Below, one piece after another: positions 18,635 through 27,779 of a stretch of DNA of 42,434 nt. The notes under the pieces were generated by a model, which searched no databases, was not told where the DNA came from, and worked only from the letters and a program-made list of their open reading frames with translations. The DNA lies in NCBI GenBank assembly GCA_937926215.1, contig CALEYA010000125.1:1-42434 (forward strand), written 5' to 3'. Source of the DNA: an uncultured Croceitalea sp. (GTDB lineage Bacteria > Bacteroidota > Bacteroidia > Flavobacteriales > Flavobacteriaceae). How positions within the stretch are numbered: position 1 is the stretch's first letter; each line of letters begins with the position of its first letter. The position numbers were made by a program, and so were the translations under genes.

Positions 18635-19393
18635 TCAATACGTAATATTGGCTACGATGTTTTGTACGGTAGGGGTGTTGTTACCACCCTGTTGTTCTAT
18701 GGTGATGTAGCTCACTGCATTGTCCGCATAAGGCAATGCCAACAACTGTTCCTTATTGTCAAATTGTTTGATGACACCTAGGTTGACCATTTCTCCGTTA
18801 ACCTCTGCCCACATCTGGTAACATTGGTCTTCCGGCAATTGTGGAAGGTTGCGTACGTTGATGTATGAAAGTTGTTTTACGGGATTTACGTAGGCCACCG
18901 CCTTAAGTTCCTTTGCTTTTTTGTTCCCCATGACCGGAAATTTCTTGGTATTGGGATTATTAAGTACGATATATTGGTTCCTTAAATCCTCCAATTGCAC
19001 TTTCATGTCCATTTCCAAATCCTTGATTTGATTGGTAACCAAGGTTTTTTCGTCTTCCAAGCGTTGGTTTTGGTTGTAAAAGAAAATAGAGGAACCTGCA
19101 AAAATGAACGCGGCAATACTGGCCGCAATAGCGTATTTAAAAAATTTGCCCCTAACTTTTCCTTCTTGCTTAATGCGATATAATATCTTGTCCTTTAGAC
19201 CCTCAGGTGTTTTTAACGCATGCAACTTGGCATAAGCTTCCAAGTTGTCTTGGAGCTCATTATACATATCTCGAACCTCTGGATGCATCGTAATATAACG
19301 CTCTACTTTTAAGGTTTCCTCGGTAGAAGTCGTCCCTAAAAGATATTTTTCCAGTAAATCGGTGTCTAAAAAATTTTTAATCTTCTCTCTCAT
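18635..19393 (-). CDS. Anti-sigma factor (RskA-like), membrane bound
   Basis: The 252-residue protein has an N-terminal cytoplasmic anti-sigma domain (LEKYLLGTTSTEE, then ERYITMHPEV), one membrane helix at ~84-106 (KYAIAASIAAFIFAGSSIFF), a periplasmic coiled coil, and a C-terminal RskA-type domain with LPEDQCYQMWAEVNG and GVIKQFDN. It lacks the HxxxCxxC zinc motif of ZAS anti-sigma factors. Its ATG overlaps the stop of the upstream ECF sigma gene by 4 bp, the classical arrangement of a sigma factor and its own inhibitor. It would hold that sigma factor at the membrane until an envelope signal releases it. Confidence 0.9.
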   Translation of the reverse strand: MREKIKNFLDTDLLEKYLLGTTSTEETLKVERYITMHPEVRDMYNELQDNLEAYAKLHALKTPEGLKDKILYRIKQEGKVRGKFFKYAIAASIAAFIFAGSSIFFYNQNQRLEDEKTLVTNQIKDLEMDMKVQLEDLRNQYIVLNNPNTKKFPVMGNKKAKELKAVAYVNPVKQLSYINVRNLPQLPEDQCYQMWAEVNGEMVNLGVIKQFDNKEQLLALPYADNAVSYITIEQQGGNNTPTVQNIVANITY

Positions 19394-19956
19394 GATACTA
19401 AATTCAACAGTACAATCAATACCATTGCGGTGCCATATATTTTACGCAATTCCCTAAGGCCTATTTTTAACCTAGACTTTATGGTTCCTAGCGGAATACC
19501 CAGTTCATCACTGGCTTCCTGCTGTGTCATGCCCTCAAAAAAAAGTGCGTCCAGCACCAATTTGTATTTGGGTTCTATCTTGTCCAAGTGTTCCTTGACG
19601 TCCATAAATTCCGGTCTCGTCGTGAGAACACCTAAGTTATATACGTCAGAAACGTCAATTTGGATTTCCTTATCGGATTTTGTGCTGATGCTCCTAAGTT
19701 TGTCAATGGCCGTGTTGCGGGTTATCCTAAAAAGCCAAGTGAACAATTTTGCTTTTGAGGCATCGTAGGAATCCGCTTTTTTCCAAATTTTCACAAAACT
19801 CTCTTGTACCACATCTTGTGCCAAATCCTCATCTTTGACCACTTTATAGGCCACCCCATAAAGGGTATCGGAATAATTATCGTACAATAGGGATATCGCT
19901 TTTTCGTCGCGTTCCTTTAATAATTCTACAATGTGCTTTTCAAGTAGTGTGCTCAT
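19390..19956 (-). CDS. ECF-type RNA polymerase sigma factor, partner of the RskA-like anti-sigma factor
   Basis: A 188-residue sigma-70 protein of SigK-like type. Region 2 is AISLLYDNYSDTLYGVAYKV to LAQDVVQESFVKIWK and FTWLFRITRNTAIDKLR; region 4 is FFEGMTQQEASDELGIPLGT followed by IKSRLKIGLRELR. The last ~14 residues (TAMVLIVLLNLVS) are unusually hydrophobic for a cytoplasmic sigma factor. The ATG at 19956 fits the family. It is the first gene of a minus-strand run sigma / anti-sigma / Cys-rich membrane protein / second sigma. The 190-bp gap upstream to murB is AT-rich and gives no exact -7 match on this strand, so I cannot point to its promoter. Confidence 0.92.
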   Translation of the reverse strand: MSTLLEKHIVELLKERDEKAISLLYDNYSDTLYGVAYKVVKDEDLAQDVVQESFVKIWKKADSYDASKAKLFTWLFRITRNTAIDKLRSISTKSDKEIQIDVSDVYNLGVLTTRPEFMDVKEHLDKIEPKYKLVLDALFFEGMTQQEASDELGIPLGTIKSRLKIGLRELRKIYGTAMVLIVLLNLVS

Positions 19957-20117
19957 CCAATAGTGTTAAAAAGCAAAAAAATGAATTTTAAAAAATCCAA
20001 ATCGGCTTTTTTCCCGTAGATAGAATAACGCTAAAGTATAAAATTGATTTTACCAAGGCGTAGCAATTAGAAAAACAGTTTAGAAAGTATATAAATTTTT
20101 GGTTAGTTTGGTTTGGT

Positions 20118-20153
20118 ATAACCCCAGTAACACTACTTAGTTGCTGGGGTTAT
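20118..20153. terminator. Strong hairpin at the end of murB
   Basis: ATAACCCCAGTAAC (20118-20131) pairs with GTTGCTGGGGTTAT (20140-20153) over 14 bp with one G-U pair and an 8-nt loop. The stem includes the murB stop codon. No T-run follows on either strand, so it may protect the 3' end of the mRNA or terminate only weakly. Confidence 0.55.
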
Positions 20154-21166
20154 CTTATTATATTCACTTCCGGGAGTATTTTTATCTTGAATTGTTTTTG
20201 AACGGTTTCTTGGATATTATGGGCCAATTCCAAAATAGCTTCTCCACTGGCGTTGCCGTAATTAACAAGGACCAATGCTTGTTTTTCGTGCACTCCTGCA
20301 TCGCCAAAACGTTTTCCTTTGAACCCACATTGTTCTATGAGCCATCCGGCCGGTATTTTGTAGGTACCGTCCTCCAAAGCATAGTGCGGCGCATCTGGAT
20401 TTTTTTTCAAGAAGGCCTCAAAGGTTTTTTTTGAAACTACGGGGTTTTTAAAGAAGCTACCGCTGTTTCCCAATTCCTCCGGATTGGGTAATTTGCTTTT
20501 TCGGATGGCTATTACGGCATCCGAAATGGTGCGTATCGTAGGGTGTACAATGCCCTTTGCCTTAAGTTCTTCTTCTATAGCGCCATAAAAAGTTAGCAGT
20601 TTGTGGTCACGTTTGGTCAGCTGTAGGGAAACGGAAGTAATGATATACTTTCCTTTTGCGGTCGTTTTAAAAATAGAATCCCGATACCCAAATTTGCAGT
20701 CTTCCTTGGAAAATTCCACAAGTTCTTGGGTTGCTACGTCCATGGCTTCGCAAGAAACAAAAACGTCCTTAAGCTCTATACCATAGGCGCCAATGTTTTG
20801 TATGGGTGCCGTTCCCGTATTTCCGGGGATAAGGGATAAATTTTCCAACCCACCATACCCTTGTTCCAAAGACCACAAAACCAGTTGATGCCAATTTTCG
20901 CCGGCCATGGCTTTGATGATCACGTTATCCTCCGTTTCCTGGACAACGCTTTTTCCTTTTAGATTGATGTAAAGCACCAAAGCCTCAATATCCTTGGTCA
21001 AAAGCATGTTACTGCCACCACTTAAGATAAACCGTTCTGGATAGGAGGAGAGTTGCAAAATCTTTTGCAACTGTAAAAGCCCTGTAATTTCTACAAACGA
21101 ACGCGCTATTACGTCAATACCAAAGGTATTGTAAGGCTTTAATGATATGTTTTCTTGGATATTCAA
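20150..21166 (-). CDS. murB: UDP-N-acetylmuramate dehydrogenase
   Basis: This 338-residue FAD enzyme reduces UDP-GlcNAc-enolpyruvate to UDP-MurNAc in cytoplasmic peptidoglycan precursor synthesis. The FAD-binding motif is ILSGGSNMLLT, followed by LSLIPGNTGTAPIQNIGAYG. Region FGYRDSIFK and the catalytic serine segment GNSGSFFKNP complete a type I MurB, and AGWLIEQCGFKG lies near the C-terminus. The start is TTG at 21166, giving MNIQENISLKPYNTFGID, the usual beginning of this enzyme in flavobacteria; it overlaps the TGA of the upstream aminotransferase as TTGA. No ATG is available in the right place. Confidence 0.95.
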   Translation of the reverse strand: MNIQENISLKPYNTFGIDVIARSFVEITGLLQLQKILQLSSYPERFILSGGSNMLLTKDIEALVLYINLKGKSVVQETEDNVIIKAMAGENWHQLVLWSLEQGYGGLENLSLIPGNTGTAPIQNIGAYGIELKDVFVSCEAMDVATQELVEFSKEDCKFGYRDSIFKTTAKGKYIITSVSLQLTKRDHKLLTFYGAIEEELKAKGIVHPTIRTISDAVIAIRKSKLPNPEELGNSGSFFKNPVVSKKTFEAFLKKNPDAPHYALEDGTYKIPAGWLIEQCGFKGKRFGDAGVHEKQALVLVNYGNASGEAILELAHNIQETVQKQFKIKILPEVNIIR

Positions 21167-22356
21167 GATTTGGAATAGGCGGCTAACCCCTCTTTTAAAA
21201 TGCGGACCGCCTTTTTAAGCTGTGTATTTTCCAACACATAGGCGATACGGATTTGATTTTTACCTGCACCTTCCGTGGCATAAAACCCTCCCGCCGGAGC
21301 AACCATGACGGTTTCACCATCAATGTCAAAATGTTCCAAAAGCCATTGCGCAAAATCGTCGGAATCCGCTACGGGTAATTCTACCACACAATAAAATGCC
21401 CCACTTGGCCTTGCGATTTTGATACCATCAATCTGCTTTAATTCTTCCAACAACAGGTTCCTTCTGGAAACATATTCCGTAATCACGTCATCAAAATATT
21501 GTTGTGGCGTATCCAAAGCCGCTTCACCGGCTATTTGGGCCAATGTGGGCGGGGAAAGCCTTGCCTGGGCAAATTTCAAGGCCGTTTGGATGAATTCTTT
21601 GTTCTTGGAAGCGATACACCCTATCCGTGCACCACACATGCTATAGCGTTTGGAAACGGAATCAATGACTATCGCATGGTTTTCCATGCCAGGTTCACTT
21701 AAAATAGAGTGGTGCTTTTTACCGTCATAGGCAAACTCCCGGTAGACCTCGTCCGCAATTAAAAAGAGGTCGTGTTTTTTTACTAGGGCCACCAGCTGCT
21801 GTATTTCTTCATGATTGTACAGATAGCCAGTAGGATTACCAGGATTGCAAATCAGTATCGCCTTGGTACGGGGCGTAATTTTTTGCTCGAATTCTTCTAT
21901 GGGCGGCAACGCAAAATTGCGGTCTATGGAAGAAATGATAGGAACTACCTTAACCCCGTTCGCCGTGGCAAAGCCGTTATAATTGGCATAAAACGGCTCT
22001 GGAATAATGATTTCATCCCCATTGTCCATAATGGAACCCATGGTAAATGCCAAAGCTTCGGAACCTCCCGTGGTTACAATGAGGTCCTCCGCGCTCAAGT
22101 GGATATCGTGTTTTTTATAATAACCCGCTATTTTGGTCCTATAGGTTTCAGAACCTTCCGTTCTGCTATAGGCTAGGACTTCCAAGGTATGGTTGCGCAC
22201 GGCATCCATAGCCACTTTTGGGGTCTTGATATCAGGTTGGCCAATATTTAAATGGATTACATGGACTCCCTTTTTCTTTGCTGCTTCGGCATAAGGAACC
22301 AGTTTTCTAATAGGGGAGGGGGGCATTTGTGTGCCCTTTACGGAAATCGATGGCAT
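21163..22356 (-). CDS. PLP-dependent aminotransferase (aspartate aminotransferase-like, class I)
   Basis: A 397-residue fold-type I aminotransferase. PLP-binding residues are visible: NPGNPTG (Asn174), ADEVYREF (Asp202, Tyr205) and SVSKRYSMCGARIG with the Schiff-base Lys236; the substrate carboxylate-binding Arg lies in NQIRIAYV near the C-terminus. The type is Ib, as in AspB-like aspartate aminotransferases, but substrate cannot be fixed by sequence alone, since alanine, aspartate and other specificities occur. It is followed by murB with a TTGA overlap, so the two are co-translated. The ATG at 22356 fits the family start (SVKGTQMPPSPIRKLVPYA). The AAAAAGTTTAAA element lies about 50 bp upstream. 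Confidence 0.92.
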   Translation of the reverse strand: MPSISVKGTQMPPSPIRKLVPYAEAAKKKGVHVIHLNIGQPDIKTPKVAMDAVRNHTLEVLAYSRTEGSETYRTKIAGYYKKHDIHLSAEDLIVTTGGSEALAFTMGSIMDNGDEIIIPEPFYANYNGFATANGVKVVPIISSIDRNFALPPIEEFEQKITPRTKAILICNPGNPTGYLYNHEEIQQLVALVKKHDLFLIADEVYREFAYDGKKHHSILSEPGMENHAIVIDSVSKRYSMCGARIGCIASKNKEFIQTALKFAQARLSPPTLAQIAGEAALDTPQQYFDDVITEYVSRRNLLLEELKQIDGIKIARPSGAFYCVVELPVADSDDFAQWLLEHFDIDGETVMVAPAGGFYATEGAGKNQIRIAYVLENTQLKKAVRILKEGLAAYSKS

Positions 22357-22404
22357 AACATGCTAGTATTTGTGCAAAAATGGCAAAATACACACCAGAA
22401 AACA

Positions 22405-22452
22405 ATGAACTATTTAAACTTTTTGGATTTAGGCAAAAATTAAATGCTTTTA
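22405..22452 (-). promoter_or_regulatory. Conserved upstream element, copy 2 (before the aminotransferase)
   Basis: Closely matches 12381-12430 on the same strand with one 1-nt gap, including GCCTAAATCCAAAAAGTTTAAA and the flanking GTTCAT. Its near edge is 49 bp before the ATG at 22356, against 50 bp for copy 1. Confidence 0.4.
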
Positions 22453-22587
22453 GCAAATTGATAGGATTTAAATGAGTCCGATAAAAAGTCAAAGTTTTAT
22501 AGTCTTTACATCCTGTTAAAAATAAAGGGGCAATCTTAATATTTCGTATCTTTAAAGGACAAGTGCATTAAATAACACCTTGAAAAC

Positions 22588-23934
22588 GTGAATAAAAGGC
22601 TATCCTATTTCCTCCTCTTATTTTTCTGTTGCACCTTTTTGGGCTTTGGACAGCGGTTTCATATTTCCAATAAGAAGAAGTTTGAAAAAGTACGTTTTGA
22701 GTTGGTCAACAACCTTATGGTGGTCCCTGTTGAACTTAACAATGCCAAGCTTTCCTTTATTCTGGATACTGGGGTGAGTAGTACCATCTTATTTAATCTT
22801 ACCGAACAGGATTCCGTACAAATCAATAATGTGTCTGAAATTACGCTACGCGGTTTGGGGGAAGGGAATCCTATACAAGCCTTAAAGTCAACCGGTAATG
22901 TGGTCTCCATTGGTAACGCCAAAAGCTTTAATACCCCATTATATGTAGTCTTGGATAAGGACATTAATTTTTCCACTTCTTTGGGAATTCCGGTGCACGG
23001 CATTATTGGCTATGATTTTTTTAAGGATTTTGTGGTTGAGGTCAATTACGCAAAAGGTTTTTTCAAATTGTACAATCCAAAGGATTATGTGTATAAGCCG
23101 TCCAAGAAAATACAAACCCTGCCTTTGGACATTAGGAGTAGAAAGGTCTATGTTAGCGGATCCGTCACCAAAGCAGATGATATGGAAGTGCCCGTAAAAC
23201 TGTTGGTGGATACCGGAAGTAGTGATGCGCTTTGGCTTTTTCAAGATCTGGATAAAGGTTTGGATGTCCCAGAGAACCACTATGATGATTTTTTAGGAAA
23301 AGGATTGAGCGGCGATATTTTTGGAAAACGTACAAAACTTAAGGGAATCCGCATTGGAAGATACAATTTGAACGAGGCGAAGACGGCCTTCCCGTTTAGG
23401 GCCTCTTTTGAAGCGTTAGGCAATTTGGGGGGCAGAAATGGCAGTTTGGGTGGCGAGGTCCTCAAACGCTTTAATATTATTTTTGACTACCAAGGGAATA
23501 AAATTTCGCTGACAAAGAACAGTAATTTTGGCAAGCCCTTTCAATACAATCTTGCGGGGATACAACTACAGCATAACGGACTTCGCTACATTGCCAAACG
23601 TTTGGCAGATGTTAACGGTATTGTTAGAGGTGATGAAAAAAGCTTTGGTAACGTACAGCTTTTATTGGAAAATAGGACCAGACTCGCCCTAGTGCCGGAG
23701 ATTATAGTATCCGGTATTCGCGCAGATAGCCCTGCCGCCCAAGCAGGTCTTAAGGAAGGCGATGTTATCCTTGCCGTGAACGGCAAGCAAGTACATAATT
23801 TTAAATTACAAGAAATCCTTCATATGCTCAATCAACGCGAAGGCAAAAAAGTAAGGGTACAAATACAGCGTTATAACAGGGATTTTTTGTTCAGCTTTGT
23901 GCTCAAGGATATTTTTGAAACAAAAAAGCCCTGA
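22588..23934 (+). CDS. Secreted retropepsin-like aspartyl protease with PDZ domain
   Basis: The 448-residue protein begins with a signal peptide (LSYFLLLFFCCTFLGFGQ). It has two aspartyl protease lobes in one chain, each with a DTG motif: SFILDTGVSST (~57-67) and KLLVDTGSSDALWL (~208-221). A conserved IGYDFFKDFVVEVNY segment closes lobe one and GGEVLKRFNIIFDY closes lobe two. A PDZ domain follows (~375-440; SPAAQAGLKEGDVILAVNGK). A single-chain pair of DTG lobes could form a complete active site. Site of action is probably the periplasm. The start is GTG at 22588; no ATG lies in a better position. A terminator shared with the convergent DUF1573 gene follows the stop. Substrate unknown. Confidence 0.88.
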   Translation: MNKRLSYFLLLFFCCTFLGFGQRFHISNKKKFEKVRFELVNNLMVVPVELNNAKLSFILDTGVSSTILFNLTEQDSVQINNVSEITLRGLGEGNPIQALKSTGNVVSIGNAKSFNTPLYVVLDKDINFSTSLGIPVHGIIGYDFFKDFVVEVNYAKGFFKLYNPKDYVYKPSKKIQTLPLDIRSRKVYVSGSVTKADDMEVPVKLLVDTGSSDALWLFQDLDKGLDVPENHYDDFLGKGLSGDIFGKRTKLKGIRIGRYNLNEAKTAFPFRASFEALGNLGGRNGSLGGEVLKRFNIIFDYQGNKISLTKNSNFGKPFQYNLAGIQLQHNGLRYIAKRLADVNGIVRGDEKSFGNVQLLLENRTRLALVPEIIVSGIRADSPAAQAGLKEGDVILAVNGKQVHNFKLQEILHMLNQREGKKVRVQIQRYNRDFLFSFVLKDIFETKKP

Positions 23935-23949
23935 CAATGTCAAGGCTTT
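23925..23949. terminator. Bidirectional terminator between the protease and DUF1573 genes
   Basis: AAAGCC-c-TGAC pairs with GTCA-a-GGCTTT around a 3-nt loop, with an A-run before and a T-run after. It lies at the stop of the protease gene, between two convergent genes. Confidence 0.7.
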
Positions 23950-23970
23950 CTTTTTACTTTTTAAAAGGAC

Positions 23971-24357
23971 TTATTTTGTTCCTTCCCCTTTTACGGTCCC
24001 TTTTATCTTAAGAACCTTGGTTGGGGTATCGGCATTGGACGTTACCGTAATAGCTTTACGTATAGGCCCAACACGCTTAGTGTCATATTTTACTTGAATT
24101 TCTCCAGTATCCCCAGGTAAAATCGGTGCATCCGGTTTTTTAGGGATGGTACAACCACAGCTAGATTTTACATCGCTGATAACCAATGGTACGTCTCCTG
24201 TGTTGGTAAATTCAAAAACGCGAACACCGTCACTGCCCTTTTCAATTTCGCCATAATCGACGGTCTCCGATTTAAATTCGATCTTAGCGGTCTTGTCCTG
24301 TGCTTTTACGCTTAAGGCCAGTAGACCTACAAATAATAAAAGTACTGTTTTTTTCAT
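23971..24357 (-). CDS. DUF1573 secreted protein
   Basis: A 128-residue protein with a signal peptide (VLLLFVGLLALSVKAQ) and one DUF1573 domain, an Ig-like beta-sandwich related to MSP/ASH domains. The family marks are DYGEIEKGSDGVRVFEFTN, the cysteine-containing VKSSCGCTIPKKPDAPI, and PGDTGEIQVKYDTKRVGPI. The two cysteines of SCGCT are typical. It is probably periplasmic or at the outer membrane; its role is unknown. It is a single gene with a good promoter just upstream and a terminator just downstream, so it is likely transcribed alone. Confidence 0.92.
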   Translation of the reverse strand: MKKTVLLLFVGLLALSVKAQDKTAKIEFKSETVDYGEIEKGSDGVRVFEFTNTGDVPLVISDVKSSCGCTIPKKPDAPILPGDTGEIQVKYDTKRVGPIRKAITVTSNADTPTKVLKIKGTVKGEGTK

Positions 24358-24379
24358 CTTTTTAATTTTTGAGGAATTT

Positions 24380-24409
24380 CAAATGTAAATGATTTAAACC
24401 TACATCCAA
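24380..24409 (-). promoter_or_regulatory. Predicted promoter of the DUF1573 gene
   Basis: On the minus strand TTG (24407-24409, within TTTTGG) is followed after 19 nt by TACATTTG (24380-24387), an exact match to TTG-N17-23-TANNTTTG. The -7 box ends 22 nt before the ATG. Confidence 0.6.
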
Positions 24410-24416
24410 AATTCTT

Positions 24417-24445
24417 TTGTCATCTAATAACGTTACTTATTTTTG
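24417..24445 (+). promoter_or_regulatory. Predicted promoter of valS
   Basis: TTG (24417-24419, within TTTTG) is followed after 18 nt by TATTTTTG (24438-24445), an exact match to the Bacteroidota consensus. It gives a leader of about 100 nt before valS and is back-to-back with the DUF1573 promoter. Confidence 0.55.
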
Positions 24446-24554
24446 TTTCGTATTAAAAGGATTGGCCAATCGGTAAGAATCGCGTTATTTTAACATTGCG
24501 CCATTCCATACAGATTTCCATCCACAACAAATTTTACAAAAACTATACCGAAAA

Positions 24555-27224
24555 ATGGAAATCCCATCAAAATACAATCCCAATATCGTTGAAAAGCATT
24601 GGTATGACTACTGGATGCAGCACGATTATTTTACTTCCAAACCAGACGATAGGGAGCCGTATACCATAGTAATCCCACCGCCAAACGTTACTGGGGTGCT
24701 GCATATGGGGCATATGCTCAATAATACCATACAAGATGTGCTCATCAGAAAAGCCCGTTTGGAAGGCAAAAACGCCTGTTGGGTACCCGGTATGGACCAT
24801 GCCTCTATTGCTACGGAGGCTAAAGTAGTGGCAAAACTTAAGGAAGAAGGCATTCAAAAGGCCGATTTAACCCGGGAAGAATTCTTAAAACATGCTTGGG
24901 ATTGGACGGATGAATACGGTGGGGTCATTTTACAACAGCTTAAAAAATTGGGCTGTTCTTGCGATTGGAGTCGTACAAAGTTTACTATGGATGACGATAT
25001 GTCAGCTTCCGTAATCAAGGTTTTTGTCGATTTATATAAAAAGGGTCTCATTTACAGGGGCTATCGGATGGTGAATTGGGATCCGGAAGCCAAAACTACC
25101 CTGTCCGATGAAGAAGTCAATTATGAAGAACGCCAAGGACTACTGTATTATGTAAAATATCAAGTGGTCAATAAAGAGGGTTCCCCTCCTCTGGAGGAGA
25201 AAGGGGAGGAACTTGTTATAGCCACCACACGACCCGAGACCATTTTAGGGGATACCGCCATCTGTATTAACCCTAATGACGAGCGTTATGCACATTTACG
25301 CGGTAAAAAGGCCATTGTCCCTATTTGCGGACGAGTCATTCCCATTATTGAGGATGACTATGTAGACGTGGAATTTGGAACGGGATGCTTAAAGGTGACC
25401 CCTGCCCATGATGAGAACGATAAAAACCTAGGTGAAAAACACGGTTTAGAGGTCATTGATATTTTTAATGAGGATGCAAGCCTTAATTCGTTTGGGATGC
25501 ACTATGAAGGCCAAGACCGTTTTGCGGTGCGTAAGGCCATAGCCAAGGAGCTGGAAGAAAAAGGCTTTCTGGTAAAAACGGAACAACATACCAATAAAGT
25601 CGGGACGTCCGAGCGTACCAAGGCCGTTATTGAACCCCGATTGTCCGACCAGTGGTTCTTAAAAATGGAAGGCTTGGCAAAACCCGCTTTGGAGGCCGTT
25701 ATGGAAACAGGCGATGTAAAATTGTTCCCGGATAAGTTTAAAAATACATACCGCCACTGGATGGAAAACATACGGGACTGGAACATTTCCCGCCAGTTGT
25801 GGTGGGGGCAGCAGATTCCAGCCTATTACTATGGGGATGGAAAGGACGATTTTGTAGTGGCAGAAACCAAGGAAAAAGCATTGGAACTCGCACAAGAAGC
25901 GGTAATCGCAAGCGGAGTGGAAAGATCGCTCACTTTGGATGATCTTCACCAAGATGGTGACGTCTTAGATACCTGGTTTTCCTCGTGGCTATGGCCCATA
26001 AGCGTTTTTGGCGGAATTTTGGAACCGGACAATGAAGAAGTTAATTATTACTACCCTACCAATGATTTGGTCACGGGACCGGATATCCTCTTCTTTTGGG
26101 TAGCACGTATGATCGTGGCGGGATACGAGTTTAGGAACGAACGCCCTTATGAGAATGTCTATCTCACCGGATTGGTAAGGGACAAGCAGCGCCGTAAAAT
26201 GTCCAAATCTTTGGGAAATTCACCCGATGCCCTAAAGTTGATATCAGATTACGGTGCCGATGGGGTACGCGTGGGTCTCTTGCTGAGTTCGGCGGCAGGG
26301 AACGATTTGATGTTTGACGAAGCCCTATGCCAACAGGGTAAAAACTTCTCCAATAAGATTTGGAACGCCTTCCGTTTGGTAAAAGGATGGGAAGTGGCTG
26401 ATATACCACAGCCCAAGGCCGCCAAAATCGGAATCGATTGGTATACGGCCAAGTTGAATGAAACCTTGGAACAAATAGAGGATCACTACAGTAAATACCG
26501 TATTTCCGATGCCTTAATGGCGATTTATAAATTGGTTTGGGACGATTTCTGTTCTTGGTTTTTAGAAATCGTAAAACCGGAATATCAAAAACCGATTGAC
26601 AAGCAGACCTTGGCGCAAGTCATTCATTTGTTTGAAGAAAACCTGAAACTGCTTCATCCGTTTATGCCTTTCTTAAGCGAAGAAGTATGGCAACATATTT
26701 CGGAGCGCACACCAGAAGAAGCCTTGTGTATTGCCAATTGGCCAGTTAAGAAGGCTTTTGATGACAAATTGATTGCCCAGTTTGACTTTGCGGCCGAAAT
26801 CGTATCCGGTATACGCACCATTCGTAAGGAGAAGAACATTCCCTTCAAAGACCAATTGGAATTGTTGGAGTTGCATTCAGAAAATGCTGCGGCCGATATG
26901 GATGCCGTAGTCATTAAACTAGGGAACCTATCCGGTATCGAGTCCGTTACGGAAGCTGTGGACGGCGCTTTGAGCTTTCGAGTAAAAAGCGCGGAATACT
27001 TTATCCCCATTGGTGGGGCTATTGATGTGGAAGCGGAACTTAAAAAGCTGAACGAAGAACTCAACTATACCAAAGGCTTTTTAAAATCGGTGGAAAAGAA
27101 GCTTTCCAACGAGCGTTTTGTAAACAATGCCCCGCCAAAAGTGGTGGAGATGGAGCGTAAAAAAGTAGCGGATGCCGAAGCAAAGATCAAAACCCTGGAA
27201 AAGAGCTTGGCGAGTCTTAGCTAA
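24555..27224 (+). CDS. valS: Valyl-tRNA synthetase
   Basis: This 889-residue class I synthetase charges tRNA-Val in the cytoplasm. The HIGH motif is HMGH at residues 50-53 ([15 protein letters not shown]). The editing (CP1) domain includes [12 protein letters not shown]. The KMSKS motif is at 548-552 ([15 protein letters not shown]), followed by the anticodon-binding helical domain and the C-terminal coiled coil typical of ValRS (~820-889, [20 protein letters not shown]). The length matches bacterial ValRS. The ATG at 24555 ([20 protein letters not shown]) is the standard start. It has its own predicted promoter; a small membrane protein gene follows after 36 bp. Confidence 0.97.
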   Translation: MEIPSKYNPNIVEKHWYDYWMQHDYFTSKPDDREPYTIVIPPPNVTGVLHMGHMLNNTIQDVLIRKARLEGKNACWVPGMDHASIATEAKVVAKLKEEGIQKADLTREEFLKHAWDWTDEYGGVILQQLKKLGCSCDWSRTKFTMDDDMSASVIKVFVDLYKKGLIYRGYRMVNWDPEAKTTLSDEEVNYEERQGLLYYVKYQVVNKEGSPPLEEKGEELVIATTRPETILGDTAICINPNDERYAHLRGKKAIVPICGRVIPIIEDDYVDVEFGTGCLKVTPAHDENDKNLGEKHGLEVIDIFNEDASLNSFGMHYEGQDRFAVRKAIAKELEEKGFLVKTEQHTNKVGTSERTKAVIEPRLSDQWFLKMEGLAKPALEAVMETGDVKLFPDKFKNTYRHWMENIRDWNISRQLWWGQQIPAYYYGDGKDDFVVAETKEKALELAQEAVIASGVERSLTLDDLHQDGDVLDTWFSSWLWPISVFGGILEPDNEEVNYYYPTNDLVTGPDILFFWVARMIVAGYEFRNERPYENVYLTGLVRDKQRRKMSKSLGNSPDALKLISDYGADGVRVGLLLSSAAGNDLMFDEALCQQGKNFSNKIWNAFRLVKGWEVADIPQPKAAKIGIDWYTAKLNETLEQIEDHYSKYRISDALMAIYKLVWDDFCSWFLEIVKPEYQKPIDKQTLAQVIHLFEENLKLLHPFMPFLSEEVWQHISERTPEEALCIANWPVKKAFDDKLIAQFDFAAEIVSGIRTIRKEKNIPFKDQLELLELHSENAAADMDAVVIKLGNLSGIESVTEAVDGALSFRVKSAEYFIPIGGAIDVEAELKKLNEELNYTKGFLKSVEKKLSNERFVNNAPPKVVEMERKKVADAEAKIKTLEKSLASLS

Positions 27225-27260
27225 TCTCATGACAGTTTTTTATTTTTTAAATCCTTAAGA

Positions 27261-27776
27261 ATGACTAAAAAGGACTTTTTCGACGTTTTTATAAAATGTT
27301 TTGGCATCATTATAGCTATAAATGCAGTGTTTAATTTAGTTCCAAATTTTTCATTTTCTGAAGGTAATTTTGAAGTTATTCTTCTACTCAATGGGGCTAT
27401 TGTTTTTTTTATGCTTTTGCTTTCATGGATTCTTATTTATAAAACTAGATGGTTGATAAAATTATTTAGGTTATCAAAAGGGTTTGATTCCGAAGAGATA
27501 GTTTTAGGAAATTTGACTGGACATTCACTTTTAAAAAATGGTATAATCCTATCTGGTCTTTTTTTAATTGTTGACAACCTGCCCAATTTTCTAAATAGCT
27601 GCTTTCTTTGGTTTAAAAAACAAGTTTCCGCCCAAGATTTCGATGTTGAAATTGGTCTTTACTTGGATAATAACTGGTGGATGATTTCTGGGATTTCCAT
27701 ATTTATAGGAATTATTATGGTGAGCAATAGTAAAGGAATTACGGCTTGGTTTATAGCAGAAACCCCGGATGATTAG
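27261..27776 (+). CDS. Hypothetical membrane protein, AT-rich
   Basis: I do not recognise this 171-residue protein. It has about four hydrophobic segments (~11-30, 39-61, 92-112, 142-162) and short loops; no catalytic motif is visible. Two asparagine/phenylalanine-rich stretches follow the first and third helices. The gene is visibly richer in A and T than valS before it and the transporter gene after it, with many TTT, TTA and ATT codons. This may mean recent acquisition or weak selection on codon use. It starts with ATG 36 bp after valS and stops 3 bp before the convergent EamA gene. No terminator separates it from valS, so it may be read through from there. Confidence 0.7.
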   Translation: MTKKDFFDVFIKCFGIIIAINAVFNLVPNFSFSEGNFEVILLLNGAIVFFMLLLSWILIYKTRWLIKLFRLSKGFDSEEIVLGNLTGHSLLKNGIILSGLFLIVDNLPNFLNSCFLWFKKQVSAQDFDVEIGLYLDNNWWMISGISIFIGIIMVSNSKGITAWFIAETPDD

Positions 27777-27779
27777 TTA

